A stretch of DNA of 34,183 nucleotides from a virus, in IMG/VR virus record IMGVR_UViG_3300037189_018001, positions 1 through 34,183 of that record. One strand, 5' to 3'. Position numbers and translations under genes: made by a program. The notes below the pieces were generated by a model. That model was not told where the DNA came from, did not search any database, and saw only the letters and a program-made list of their open reading frames with translations. Numbering within the stretch: the stretch's first letter is position 1; the number at the start of each line of letters is the position of its first letter. Of the stretch, positions 14,130-24,233 are shown piece by piece.

Positions 14130-16855
14130 TAGAAATCAATTGTTGCTTGTAGTACTAACATATCAGAATTATATTTTCTAGTTACTGGTTCTGAAAATTT
14201 ACCAGTAGCCACAACAACATTATTACTATCATAAATCGCTATCTCAGTGAACGCGACTTTATCTTGATCAGCATTGAATGTTGGGTTCTGTGACACCGTA
14301 AACTGGTTAGGTAAAACATTACAAGTTATTTGTGTTTTATATATGGTCGCTTTTATATCCGTCTCGATATTACCATAGAAAAACACCTCATCACCAAACG
14401 TAAGTTTATCTGTTTCAGTAACTAAAGGTAAACTGATATGATCAGATAAAAGATAGATATCAGTCTCACTATTGTCAAGTATATATTGATCAATATTTAC
14501 TCTTAAAGCTGCTATCGTCTCCTTCGTTAAAACGTTTGTTGATACAACCTGTCCAGCACCAGAGTTATCTAAATAGAATATAGTTATTTCACTACCTTGT
14601 GCTGGTGTAAAGTTTAATTCAACACGTCTATCGTCAATAGTTTCATTTGTTACAAATACACCATATGTTGCTGATGAAAGTAACATACCTTTATAGAACA
14701 ACCACACCGTTGAGTTATTTGGTTGTTTATTTAATTTAAGCGACACCCTATACGGTGCAACTGATGATTTATATATTGGGTCAGCGTTAGTATTAGAGTT
14801 AATTGTAGCCAATGATGGTACGGTAATAACCTGTTTAATTGTTTTAGCTGTTACACTAGTACCTATTAAGTAGTAAATCTGTAATAAATCCCCAGAGACG
14901 CCATAACCCTGACCAAAAACAATAACACTTCTGTCATTTGGCCCAGAGATACCACTTGACGCTGGGTATAAATAATAATCACCGTCAGATAACGTATCGT
15001 TTGAAGCTTCTTTTTGAACTGTACCGTTAAATATAACGATAACCTCACCAACTTGTGTCTCCCCCAACTCAAAAGCATCGAACGTTGACAAGTTTATTGT
15101 GGGGTGTGTTGTTAGTAAATCATTTTGGTAATCGTAAATATCCGCGTGTAATTCAAACTCAGTACCATTTATCTTCATAACACCCGTTACACAACCGTTT
15201 GTACCCAAATACTCACTAACTTCGACATAAGACCAGTTTGTTGAATCTGGTTTTATAGATGTTTCAGCTTTTTGCCATAAAAGGTATATCTGATTTGTTT
15301 TAAAACCAGTCCCAGTTGTATCATTATAATTCTTTAAAAAATTAAACTCACTATAATTTGGGTCTGATGTCTTTTTGTTAAATTCGAATAACACATCCTT
15401 AGGTTTATCCGTATCATTGTAAATCATCGTGTAATCCTCACAATGCATACCAGTAACACCATTTGTGTCGGCAAATAAGTATGTCGCAAAAAAGTATTCA
15501 CCTGGTTGTACAGACCCTATTGTACTAGTGTTACCACAAATACCTGGTTCAGTTAAAGTTAAAATAGGTTTTGGTAACGTCCAGTTTCTATTCGCCTTAT
15601 ATGACAACACTGATAATAACTCAGGGTCCTCAATTACAATAACTTTTTCGTCTATAAAAACTTTACCAACAACATTTTTATCAGTTTCCTGATCAACTAA
15701 GTCGTAATAATTTGAAATGCTTTGACCAAGACCTAACTCAGCATTAACCGTCAGTGATTTTAACTCTGTATCAGCAACAAAAGTATAACCAAGTGTTGTT
15801 GGTGTACTTGTAAACTGTTGTTTATGCCACATTATATAAGGTATTTTTAATTTAAGTGTTGATCTATAAAAACCCTCACCATAGAAATTTGAAACTGTGT
15901 TGTTTGTATAATGTATAATACCTATTTTAGATTTTTGGTTATATTGGTTGTATCTAATTGCGGCGCCGAGGTATGTACTTGATGCGGTGTCGTATTTAGA
16001 TTTCTCACTTACTGGATCCAAACCAATAACATCCTCAATGTTAATAATATTCATATTCCATACAGGGACATCCAATTCCGATTGTGTGTTATTATTGGAA
16101 AAATCCAATAAACCACCCTGCCAATAGGCTAATGGTGTTTGGCTATCGTAATAATCTTTTATAGTATTCTTACCTGGATAAACAAACGCTGTTAAATTAC
16201 CTGAACCAACAGGTAAATCCCTATCAACAATAACCGTTATTGTTGTACCAGTTGTGATACCAGTTAATGTTTGATTATCACCAGAGTCAGCTGTTGTAAC
16301 GGATTCAATAGAATACCAAAAATACTGTACTGGTTCTGTTATTTCAACAGATTGTGAATAGGTTGCGCCCGTCACATAATTTTCACTTTCATATTTAAGG
16401 AATAAATAATCTCCTGGTTTTAAGTTAACGTAATCAACGTTTTTTGAGCTACCTGTGGTAAATTCAAATGTTAGTGAGTTTGTTGAGCCGATTGTAGTCC
16501 CCTGGATATTATATAAACTAGCCAAATCAATAGTCGGATGTACAGTTGTACCTGTATATTCAAAAAAACCTCTTTCAATAGCTGAGGTATAAACCTCATT
16601 AGGTATTGCGTTTACAAGTGTGATTGGGTTTAATGTGTTAACACCATCGGAACTAACTGGATAATTTATGGCAAGCGTGTTATCAAACGGTCTCATTACA
16701 TTAACATTAACCACATCATCGGTTGTATAATCCATCTCAGAATCACCCAAACCAAAATATGTAAAATTTAATGTACCTTCAGCTAAATTTCTCCTACCAT
16801 TATTCGTCAATTTTACATTAACAAGTGGGTCATTTTTCTTAATTATATAGCTCAT
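14129..16855 (-). CDS. Large tail fibre / collar-like structural protein
   Basis: 908 residues. The N-terminus has the module VKLTNNGRRNLAEGTLNFTY followed by FGLGDSEMDY (residues about 13-42), which resembles the tail-collar fibre N-terminal domain of P2-like phages. The C-terminus has FTEIAIYDSNNVVVATGKFS and the following EPVTRKY, the matching C-terminal motif. Between them lie some 800 residues of Thr/Asn/Gly-rich beta structure with repeated TGTT loops and no transmembrane segment or long coiled coil. This is the only protein here with both modules. It is separated from the giant wedge gene by 28 bases and coupled to the next gene by a one-base overlap. Likely a fibre or fibre-network protein attached to the wedge; a baseplate role is inferred. 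Confidence 0.8.
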   Translation of the reverse strand: MSYIIKKNDPLVNVKLTNNGRRNLAEGTLNFTYFGLGDSEMDYTTDDVVNVNVMRPFDNTLAINYPVSSDGVNTLNPITLVNAIPNEVYTSAIERGFFEYTGTTVHPTIDLASLYNIQGTTIGSTNSLTFEFTTGSSKNVDYVNLKPGDYLFLKYESENYVTGATYSQSVEITEPVQYFWYSIESVTTADSGDNQTLTGITTGTTITVIVDRDLPVGSGNLTAFVYPGKNTIKDYYDSQTPLAYWQGGLLDFSNNNTQSELDVPVWNMNIINIEDVIGLDPVSEKSKYDTASSTYLGAAIRYNQYNQKSKIGIIHYTNNTVSNFYGEGFYRSTLKLKIPYIMWHKQQFTSTPTTLGYTFVADTELKSLTVNAELGLGQSISNYYDLVDQETDKNVVGKVFIDEKVIVIEDPELLSVLSYKANRNWTLPKPILTLTEPGICGNTSTIGSVQPGEYFFATYLFADTNGVTGMHCEDYTMIYNDTDKPKDVLFEFNKKTSDPNYSEFNFLKNYNDTTGTGFKTNQIYLLWQKAETSIKPDSTNWSYVEVSEYLGTNGCVTGVMKINGTEFELHADIYDYQNDLLTTHPTINLSTFDAFELGETQVGEVIVIFNGTVQKEASNDTLSDGDYYLYPASSGISGPNDRSVIVFGQGYGVSGDLLQIYYLIGTSVTAKTIKQVITVPSLATINSNTNADPIYKSSVAPYRVSLKLNKQPNNSTVWLFYKGMLLSSATYGVFVTNETIDDRRVELNFTPAQGSEITIFYLDNSGAGQVVSTNVLTKETIAALRVNIDQYILDNSETDIYLLSDHISLPLVTETDKLTFGDEVFFYGNIETDIKATIYKTQITCNVLPNQFTVSQNPTFNADQDKVAFTEIAIYDSNNVVVATGKFSEPVTRKYNSDMLVLQATIDF

Positions 16856-16883
16856 TTTTTGTTTTTATATAAATATTGTTATT

Positions 16884-19800
16884 TTATAATTTTATGTAAT
16901 CTAAAGGATCGACCGTACCTAATTCTATGAAATTAGCACCCTCAAAGTCTAACTTAACAACCCTATCCTCATAAACATCTTTAAGTTTAATTGTTCTTGT
17001 AACCATTTTACTAACTGCTGTCTTGGTTGCTGTAATATATGTGTTATCAATACCGACATCACTTGTGTTATATAAGGTATAACCATCAACATTACCAGTT
17101 TTAAATTTCGTTAAGTTTTTATTTGTATCGTAAGTAACATCTATTGTTATAGAATCCCCTTTAACAACAGAGATTGTATCATCGATAGTTTGATTTTTAC
17201 TTAAGATTTTTGTTATCGTTGCCATGTTAGGGCCAGATATTTTAACGGTCATCTTAGTCGCGCCGAATTGGTTAACAATTAATCTAACATTAGGGTTATA
17301 AGTCGAACTGGTTAATACTGGTAACGCGAAATCAGTTTGCTTCCTAGGGTATAATTGTGTTAATGAAGTTAAATCTGCGTCAAACAACACACCAAATATT
17401 ACTTTAGCGTGATGTCCACATGGGTTTGTTACTGTTAAACCACCTATAAACTCACCTGTTAATGGTAAATTATTATCATCTCTTTCATAGTAATAATCCA
17501 TTATTATATCCGAACCAGATTTTCTGAAACCAACATTACCATACTCAACAACATCTCTTACGTTAGTATTTTTAGCGTCAAATAACTTATTAACACCAGC
17601 TAATAATTTGTTATTTTTAGTTGATCCACTGAAAGAGTTTTCAGCAAAACCTGATTTTAAAATTAAGTTACTATCAAAGAAATATAAACTATTTTTTGTG
17701 GTTGTATTTAAAGATTCTACCGTACCCTCATAAATCTTAACCTTAGTTCTATCTTTATGATACGTGAATTTTTTAACTAACATAAAATCTAGTTCTTCCC
17801 AACCAGAAATATGTGGGGTTGGTGCTGTAACGATTATGCTACTATAGTCACCCAATGCTCTATATAATGTGTTTCTATGTATCGTGTATTTCCTACTATT
17901 ATAAGCATATGTTAAATTATAAGGGTAATCAGCATCAAAATCATAGATACTATCATCGTCACTATTTGTACACAACCTCTCAAATAATGGTTTAATATTG
18001 CTCGAGATATTTGTGTCTGTTAAGGTTATCCCTGGTATCACTTTATTGGTAACAGCTGTATAGTTATTCTGTGTTAAATTCGTATCCAACGTGTAACCCG
18101 TGTATAAACCACCAGTTGTACCAGAGTATTGTAAATTACCAGTTGCCCCTGTCATAACATAATAGGCGATCATATCAACACCATCTAATTGCCCAGCTGT
18201 TTCAGTTGTTGGTAAATAATTTGGTGCCATATCTGCAATTACCACATTAGTAAATCCAGTTAATTGTACATAATATCTATTACCAGTTGAGTCAGTTTGT
18301 GTTGGTATTAGATTTTTAAACCTATAGGTTGTTGGTGCGTATGAAAACGGTTCCCCTGATGAGGTAATCGGTATAGAACCACCAACATCGTTTTTATTGT
18401 AAAATAAATTACTATCAGTTGCACCCGTTAATCTTAATTCATGCCAAAGTGAACCAGTTGTTGGGGCGCCTGTACCTGTGTTAGTTTTTTTAAGCCAATA
18501 ACTAAATGATGTGGGGTCCGCTGATGATTCATAATAAACAAATGAACCAGCTGGGTAAGTGTTACTTGAGTCGTATGTTACTGATTTATTATAAACGTAC
18601 TCATAATATGTGAAAGCCGACCCAGATCCTGGTACTTTAATAATATCACCTAAATTAAGTTTTTCTGTTGGTAACCCACTTAATATTACTGGCTCAACAT
18701 ATTTATAAGGCCTAATATTTGTTTTTACAGCCGAATACCTGTCAAATTTGTTGTAACCCAACGGTGTAAAAGATTTTAGGTCATATTTTTCTATTGGAAT
18801 AAATGACGCTCTGGCACCATTTGGGCGGTATATAGGGTGTATATCCATTGAATATGTGACACCCGTTTGTTTTCTTAAGTGGTTTGGTGTGATATCTTCA
18901 ATACAAACATAAAGTCTTTCAACTGTTTTTGTTTCAATTGTTGTACCCGTTGCGGTTTCAACAACAACATCATAATCTGTTAATTTAACTTTAACTATAT
19001 CGTTAATATGATAATTGTTAATGTTAGCGCTAAAATATGGAACAACCGCTAAAATGTCTTGGTATAGTTGTGTGTTATAAACAGCGTTTTCTTTTTTCCA
19101 ATAACCAGTTGCGGTTTTATATCTAGTTTTGGCGATAATACTATCGTCAATATTAGCACCGTAATCGATTAAATCATAATCAGTAAAACCATCATCATAA
19201 CCAATGAAATCGATTGAAGTACCTAAACTAGTATTAACAGCCTCATTTTTTACATATCTCAAGAAAGGAAAGTCTAATTTACTTAGTTTTTTAACTTTAG
19301 GTTTTGGGGTTTTACCGATTATTATGTTTTTTGTTAAACCAATATCCTCAACCTCTTGGGGTGTATTCCCAATGTAATTATTTGTTGAAGTTATTGTGTA
19401 AGACTTTTTAATTCCAGTTTGTGATTGGTCAGGCGGTAATAATGACGCCGCGTCTTTGGATCTAACTGTAACCTCAAAACTAAGTTTGTCATTATTAAAA
19501 CCCTTTTCATAAACAGAAACATTACCAATGACACTACTTGATTTGAATTTTTCGTAGAATTTACCGAAAATTAACCCAAAATTATTTGCCTCATCATATG
19601 ATTGTGTTATTACTGGTTTAGGTCTAAATTTATAGGTGTCTAACACGTTGTCTGTTTTAAACATGTTATGATCAACCTGGAAATTATTATTAACACCAAC
19701 TGGTTCAATTGATATTACATCATCAAAATAGTGACCATCAGCGACTGACCTACCCCCGTTAAAATAAACCCTGAATCTTGGGTCGTCTATATCAGAATAA

Positions 19801-22800
19801 TTTGTTGGTTCTATGTAATCGTAATCTAATTCTTGGTATCTTTTTAAAGTACAACCATATACCTCTGGATTAACCACTAAATAAAGTCTCGTATCGACAG
19901 GGAATATACCTTGGTAGCTTATACTACTAATTCTATCTTGCGCGCTATCTGAACCATTTAAAGTAAAGCTCTCGTCATGATAAACTTTACCAAATTGGTC
20001 CACTAATTTAATGATTACTATCTGGTCGATTGATAATTCAGTTTCGAAATATAAATCAGCTTCAAATTTTAAAAACGCATTTTGTTTTACTAGATAATAA
20101 CCGTCAGATAAACCAATGTTTGGATTATTTACATTAAAGTTTTCATTTAATGATTTAATGTCGATATAGTTATCTTTATCCGCTTCTAATTCTAACTCTT
20201 CGATTAATGTGTTGACAACCACCTCATCACTTTGTGGTGAATAGAATGGCCCTATTTTAGTCTCATCCAATGAGTAGAACCCATCAAAAGTTACTGTGGA
20301 TGATTCGCTAATATAGAGTTCATCGTTTAATACGTTATTTACAACTTTGTATGTCTCAGTAGGTGTTGCACCACTGAAAACCTGATATAAGTATAGATTC
20401 TTACTTAAATTAATAGATACGATATCACTAAAAGGATTTACTCTTAACCTTTTAATATATGCCGAATCAATGTGCATATACGGATCAGTTTTAGTTCTGT
20501 CTGTATACGATTGATATAAACCTGGTACAATTGTGGTTGTTGTTGTACCAGTTGGCGTACCCGCTACAGTATAACCTGTTACGGTTGCTCCAGTTACTAG
20601 ATAATTAACTGATGATTTTGTCACAACATCACCAGAATAATAAACATCACCATTTGTCCAAGTCGTTGGTTTTCTATAAGGGACAATCCAATCACCAGAA
20701 GCACCATATACAGCATCGTCTGGTTCGGTAGTTGCTGTGTTTTTAGAATAACCGTAGTATTTTGATTGTTCAATTGTTAAGTATTGGTTTGTCTCATCGT
20801 AGTAATCTGTGATACCAGATGTGGCCATGTTGATTGTTAACCCACTATAGTTATAATAACAAGTGTGGGGTTTTGGTACTGGGCAAATAAAATCAACGTT
20901 AGCCGCTAAATAAGCGTGGCCAAGAGACACACCTTCAAGATAATGAGTCTTCTCAGAATCAATTAATATACCCGCTGGTGTATCTTTAAACGTTATCGAA
21001 CTAGCGTCTGTTGTTAGTGGTATTAACTCATAAACATCGAACGCGTTTGGTCTATTATTATAAAGTCCAGCGGTAAAATCTGTGATTATTACGTTATTGT
21101 TTGAATTGAATAAATTCAAAATTGTTAATGTGTCTGTTGTAAATGTTAAAATCTCAGAGTATGTTGTGGTACCTGTTGAAGCTCCAATACTACCTAATAA
21201 AATACCTGAAGTTGTTCCATCATAAATCTCTAAATCATCGTCACCATTTACAGTAAATTCGACTAGGTATTTACCAGGACCGTTTGGTAATGATACGGCT
21301 ACAGTAGTATTAGCACCATATATTAAACCTAAGTTGTTGGGTGATACATATGGTGTTGGATCGGTACTGATTACATACGTGCTACCAAACCCATACATTT
21401 GGTTTGTGTTTAATCTGTAGAGGTTATTTTCATAAACAACAAATACACCTTTTCTATCACCAGATCCAGTGTTTACGTTACCGCCGTAAATCGAATCATC
21501 ACCATAATTTTCATTTTCATCCCATCTATAAATCTCAACGCTATCACAAGCATCCTCAATACTATAATAGAAACCGAAATATTCATTAATGGTTGGGTCA
21601 TAACCTTTATAGTTCTTACCTTTGTTACCAACAAGCGTAAAGCTAGATGATTCACCCATAAAAGGATCCTTTTTGAAACCTCTTGTGTCAACAGGGTTGG
21701 TTGTACCTTGATTAACTGGTCTTTTCGCTTTATCCTGGAATTCCGATCCATCGGTACCCAACCAATTAACATTGTTATTTAAACCGTGTTTATAAACAAA
21801 TTTATTGTCTAAAAATTTACTGTTTTGTATTTTCTTACCCGCGTTTAATATTGTTGTTGCTGGTGTAAACTGTTGTACCAACTTCACCCAAGAAGAATCG
21901 AATTTATTTAAGAATTCCAAACTTTTAGTGTTAGTCACTGGGTTACCAGTTAAAGCTAAATAATCATAATATATTTTACTTAAACTAGGGTATGTTTTAA
22001 TCGTTTTTCTATTATCTGGTTTAATGTAGTTGTCCATTGACTGCTGTAAAAACTGGTTGAATGTTAAATCACCAGCATTTATTTCAGGTACAATTCTAAA
22101 ACTTAGATCAGAATTTAATTCAACCGAATTTCTATTTAAATAACGGTATAATGTAAAATCAAAAATCTTATCAGATGAGATATAAACCTCTAATTCTTTA
22201 GAGTTTACAACCAATCTAGAATCATCTTCATAATATTCGGTATAACCGATACTATCTTCTGACAATCTAAGTACTTGGGATTCCGAATAAACCCAAGATT
22301 TTACGTTATCAACAAATCGGTCCATGTTAAATATTGGTGTGCCGCTTTGTACTTCATAAGCTTTTATATATGAGGTACCAAAATCGTATGGCCCGAAATT
22401 TCTACCATCATTTGCAATACTAAAACCAGCTTCCTGGTATTTAACTCTAGACGGTACTGTTGGGTAGCCATCTTTATCAAAAGGGACTAAAGTCAATAAT
22501 ACGTTATCACTATAGTTTGATCCGTATAACTCGTAAGATTTTTGTGTATAGTCAACTTTGTTTCTCGCTATGTAAACATATTCGTTAACCTCAAATATTG
22601 AATCTGGTAAACCAACCAAATTCAAAATAAACTCAATTGATTTTCTAGTACCCTTTGATTTCCAAAGGTGGTATGAATTTATGAAGATTCTTCTCCATAA
22701 CTCAATGTCAATATCAACTGGTTTAAGACCTGGTTCAATTCTCAAATCTTTAATATCAAATAATGATTCAATTAAGGTGTTCTCATCTTCAACATTGTAT

Positions 22801-24233
22801 GTTTCAAAACCGAGCATATTACCATAATTCTTAACTAATAAATCTGGTATGTTTTCAATTTTATCATAACTAAGATTTGTCATAAATGTGATACCATCAA
22901 CATATTTCTTAACGGTATCAAAATTTTTACCGATTAAACCAAACATTAGGTTTATTCTCCTATCTTCGGTATCAAATTCTTTTAAAGAATCCGTTGTTAA
23001 AAATCTTGAGATTAAATTAGTTTTTGTAGCATCAAAATCATCTGAAATACCATTTAACTTCGTTAGGTATTTATCAAATTCATCACTAAATAAATCAATA
23101 TTAACTTCATCATATTGTGGGAAAACAAGGGTTTCGTTCATATTTAATTCAACCCCTTGGTCTGTAAATTTCTTATATCTAATTACGCTAATATATTTCT
23201 TTTTATCGTAATTATAATTCAGTAAAAACTGGCCCATGTCAGACAAATTAGTCTGAAAATCATCGTACTTCTGCATTTTAGGTTTTACCCAAAATGTTTT
23301 GTTAACTGTTTGGTTTATATTAACGTCATTACCAAATGGGTTACCCTCAACCGTCAAATATATACCATTTTCATTATCATTATATGAGCTAGGTAGTGTC
23401 GCGTTTAATATCTTATATTCAACCTGATTATAGTAAACAACATAATCGGTATAAGTCTTCGAAAAGTTTCTCAAAGGTGTTATATTAACATCATCTGTTA
23501 CGGTTGTACCAGTTGCTGTATATTCAATCCCAAATGGGTTACTAATATTACCCAAGTTGATTTTAAATTGCGCCGTATCTTTGCTACTCGAATAGTTGTA
23601 ATCCGAAACAGTTGGGGACGCTAAACCTAATACGTTTAATCTTAAACCAGCTGGGAATTTTTGTGTAATCTCAATAATAGTGTTTTTTATCGTCTCCTTC
23701 ATTGGGGCGTATAAAACATAGTTCTGTAATTTCTTTTTATCAAAAAGAACTCTAACCGTTATATTATCTTCGATTTTTTTATTAACCTGTTCAACAGCTG
23801 TTTGGGTGTTGTTTTTAGCTGGGTTTAAATTGTTAATGCTTTCGGCAGTATAAGCTTTATCACCACCAGATAAACCAACAACTTTACCAGGCGCGCTTTT
23901 TCTTGTAACTGATGTTGATAGGGAAAAATTACCTAGCGTAAAGAAGGGGTCGCCAGCTATTTCATCTTTAGCGTTAGCAAATTGTAAACCAACCGCTTTA
24001 TCACCAATATTACCAAATCCAGAAATCTGGTTTTGGCTTCCCTGGGATTTATAATACCTAAGCGCCTGTTCATATGCTAAAAAGGATGAACACGGTACGT
24101 ATTTATTCTCACCGTTAATGTTATATGTTCTATAACCAGCACAGCCAAGATCAACAGCAGCCGCCATCGCAGCTTCAACTGTATCATACAAGTGTGCTAT
24201 TAAAGGTGTATTTGTATAACTAAGATTAGCCAT
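16884..24233 (-). CDS. Giant baseplate protein: gp7/gpI-like wedge region fused to fibre-like modules
   Basis: 2449 residues, more than twice T4 gp7 (1032). The N-terminus holds a Cys pair, LGCAGYRTY (C31) and KYVPC (C48). At about 505-550, ELWRRIFINSYHLWKSKGTR and the following SIEFILNLVGLP match the hallmark helix-KGT-helix of P2 gpI-type tail proteins, the counterparts of T4 gp7. At about 775-815, WVKLVQQFTPATTILNAGKK ends this core. The remainder is a chain of beta-rich segments, for example a jelly-roll-like stretch near 985-1060 (KYLVEFTVNGDDDLEIYDG) and another near 1370-1480, with many TGTT loops, ending in Ig-like strands. It would join gp6 in the wedge and may carry receptor-binding or fibre-anchoring parts. 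It overlaps the preceding 297-residue gene by 8 bases. Confidence 0.85.
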   Translation of the reverse strand: MANLSYTNTPLIAHLYDTVEAAMAAAVDLGCAGYRTYNINGENKYVPCSSFLAYEQALRYYKSQGSQNQISGFGNIGDKAVGLQFANAKDEIAGDPFFTLGNFSLSTSVTRKSAPGKVVGLSGGDKAYTAESINNLNPAKNNTQTAVEQVNKKIEDNITVRVLFDKKKLQNYVLYAPMKETIKNTIIEITQKFPAGLRLNVLGLASPTVSDYNYSSSKDTAQFKINLGNISNPFGIEYTATGTTVTDDVNITPLRNFSKTYTDYVVYYNQVEYKILNATLPSSYNDNENGIYLTVEGNPFGNDVNINQTVNKTFWVKPKMQKYDDFQTNLSDMGQFLLNYNYDKKKYISVIRYKKFTDQGVELNMNETLVFPQYDEVNIDLFSDEFDKYLTKLNGISDDFDATKTNLISRFLTTDSLKEFDTEDRRINLMFGLIGKNFDTVKKYVDGITFMTNLSYDKIENIPDLLVKNYGNMLGFETYNVEDENTLIESLFDIKDLRIEPGLKPVDIDIELWRRIFINSYHLWKSKGTRKSIEFILNLVGLPDSIFEVNEYVYIARNKVDYTQKSYELYGSNYSDNVLLTLVPFDKDGYPTVPSRVKYQEAGFSIANDGRNFGPYDFGTSYIKAYEVQSGTPIFNMDRFVDNVKSWVYSESQVLRLSEDSIGYTEYYEDDSRLVVNSKELEVYISSDKIFDFTLYRYLNRNSVELNSDLSFRIVPEINAGDLTFNQFLQQSMDNYIKPDNRKTIKTYPSLSKIYYDYLALTGNPVTNTKSLEFLNKFDSSWVKLVQQFTPATTILNAGKKIQNSKFLDNKFVYKHGLNNNVNWLGTDGSEFQDKAKRPVNQGTTNPVDTRGFKKDPFMGESSSFTLVGNKGKNYKGYDPTINEYFGFYYSIEDACDSVEIYRWDENENYGDDSIYGGNVNTGSGDRKGVFVVYENNLYRLNTNQMYGFGSTYVISTDPTPYVSPNNLGLIYGANTTVAVSLPNGPGKYLVEFTVNGDDDLEIYDGTTSGILLGSIGASTGTTTYSEILTFTTDTLTILNLFNSNNNVIITDFTAGLYNNRPNAFDVYELIPLTTDASSITFKDTPAGILIDSEKTHYLEGVSLGHAYLAANVDFICPVPKPHTCYYNYSGLTINMATSGITDYYDETNQYLTIEQSKYYGYSKNTATTEPDDAVYGASGDWIVPYRKPTTWTNGDVYYSGDVVTKSSVNYLVTGATVTGYTVAGTPTGTTTTTIVPGLYQSYTDRTKTDPYMHIDSAYIKRLRVNPFSDIVSINLSKNLYLYQVFSGATPTETYKVVNNVLNDELYISESSTVTFDGFYSLDETKIGPFYSPQSDEVVVNTLIEELELEADKDNYIDIKSLNENFNVNNPNIGLSDGYYLVKQNAFLKFEADLYFETELSIDQIVIIKLVDQFGKVYHDESFTLNGSDSAQDRISSISYQGIFPVDTRLYLVVNPEVYGCTLKRYQELDYDYIEPTNYSDIDDPRFRVYFNGGRSVADGHYFDDVISIEPVGVNNNFQVDHNMFKTDNVLDTYKFRPKPVITQSYDEANNFGLIFGKFYEKFKSSSVIGNVSVYEKGFNNDKLSFEVTVRSKDAASLLPPDQSQTGIKKSYTITSTNNYIGNTPQEVEDIGLTKNIIIGKTPKPKVKKLSKLDFPFLRYVKNEAVNTSLGTSIDFIGYDDGFTDYDLIDYGANIDDSIIAKTRYKTATGYWKKENAVYNTQLYQDILAVVPYFSANINNYHINDIVKVKLTDYDVVVETATGTTIETKTVERLYVCIEDITPNHLRKQTGVTYSMDIHPIYRPNGARASFIPIEKYDLKSFTPLGYNKFDRYSAVKTNIRPYKYVEPVILSGLPTEKLNLGDIIKVPGSGSAFTYYEYVYNKSVTYDSSNTYPAGSFVYYESSADPTSFSYWLKKTNTGTGAPTTGSLWHELRLTGATDSNLFYNKNDVGGSIPITSSGEPFSYAPTTYRFKNLIPTQTDSTGNRYYVQLTGFTNVVIADMAPNYLPTTETAGQLDGVDMIAYYVMTGATGNLQYSGTTGGLYTGYTLDTNLTQNNYTAVTNKVIPGITLTDTNISSNIKPLFERLCTNSDDDSIYDFDADYPYNLTYAYNSRKYTIHRNTLYRALGDYSSIIVTAPTPHISGWEELDFMLVKKFTYHKDRTKVKIYEGTVESLNTTTKNSLYFFDSNLILKSGFAENSFSGSTKNNKLLAGVNKLFDAKNTNVRDVVEYGNVGFRKSGSDIIMDYYYERDDNNLPLTGEFIGGLTVTNPCGHHAKVIFGVLFDADLTSLTQLYPRKQTDFALPVLTSSTYNPNVRLIVNQFGATKMTVKISGPNMATITKILSKNQTIDDTISVVKGDSITIDVTYDTNKNLTKFKTGNVDGYTLYNTSDVGIDNTYITATKTAVSKMVTRTIKLKDVYEDRVVKLDFEGANFIELGTVDPLDYIKL

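Noticed and set aside
21473-21772. Minus-strand 99-residue frame inside the giant wedge gene
   Set aside because: Out of frame with a strong 2449-codon gene, no gap or start context, and its composition looks like a shifted read of the real protein.
16884-24233. Diversity-generating retroelement acting on the repetitive tail genes
   Set aside because: No reverse transcriptase or template/variable repeat pair is visible; the repeated Thr/Gly loops are short and scattered.
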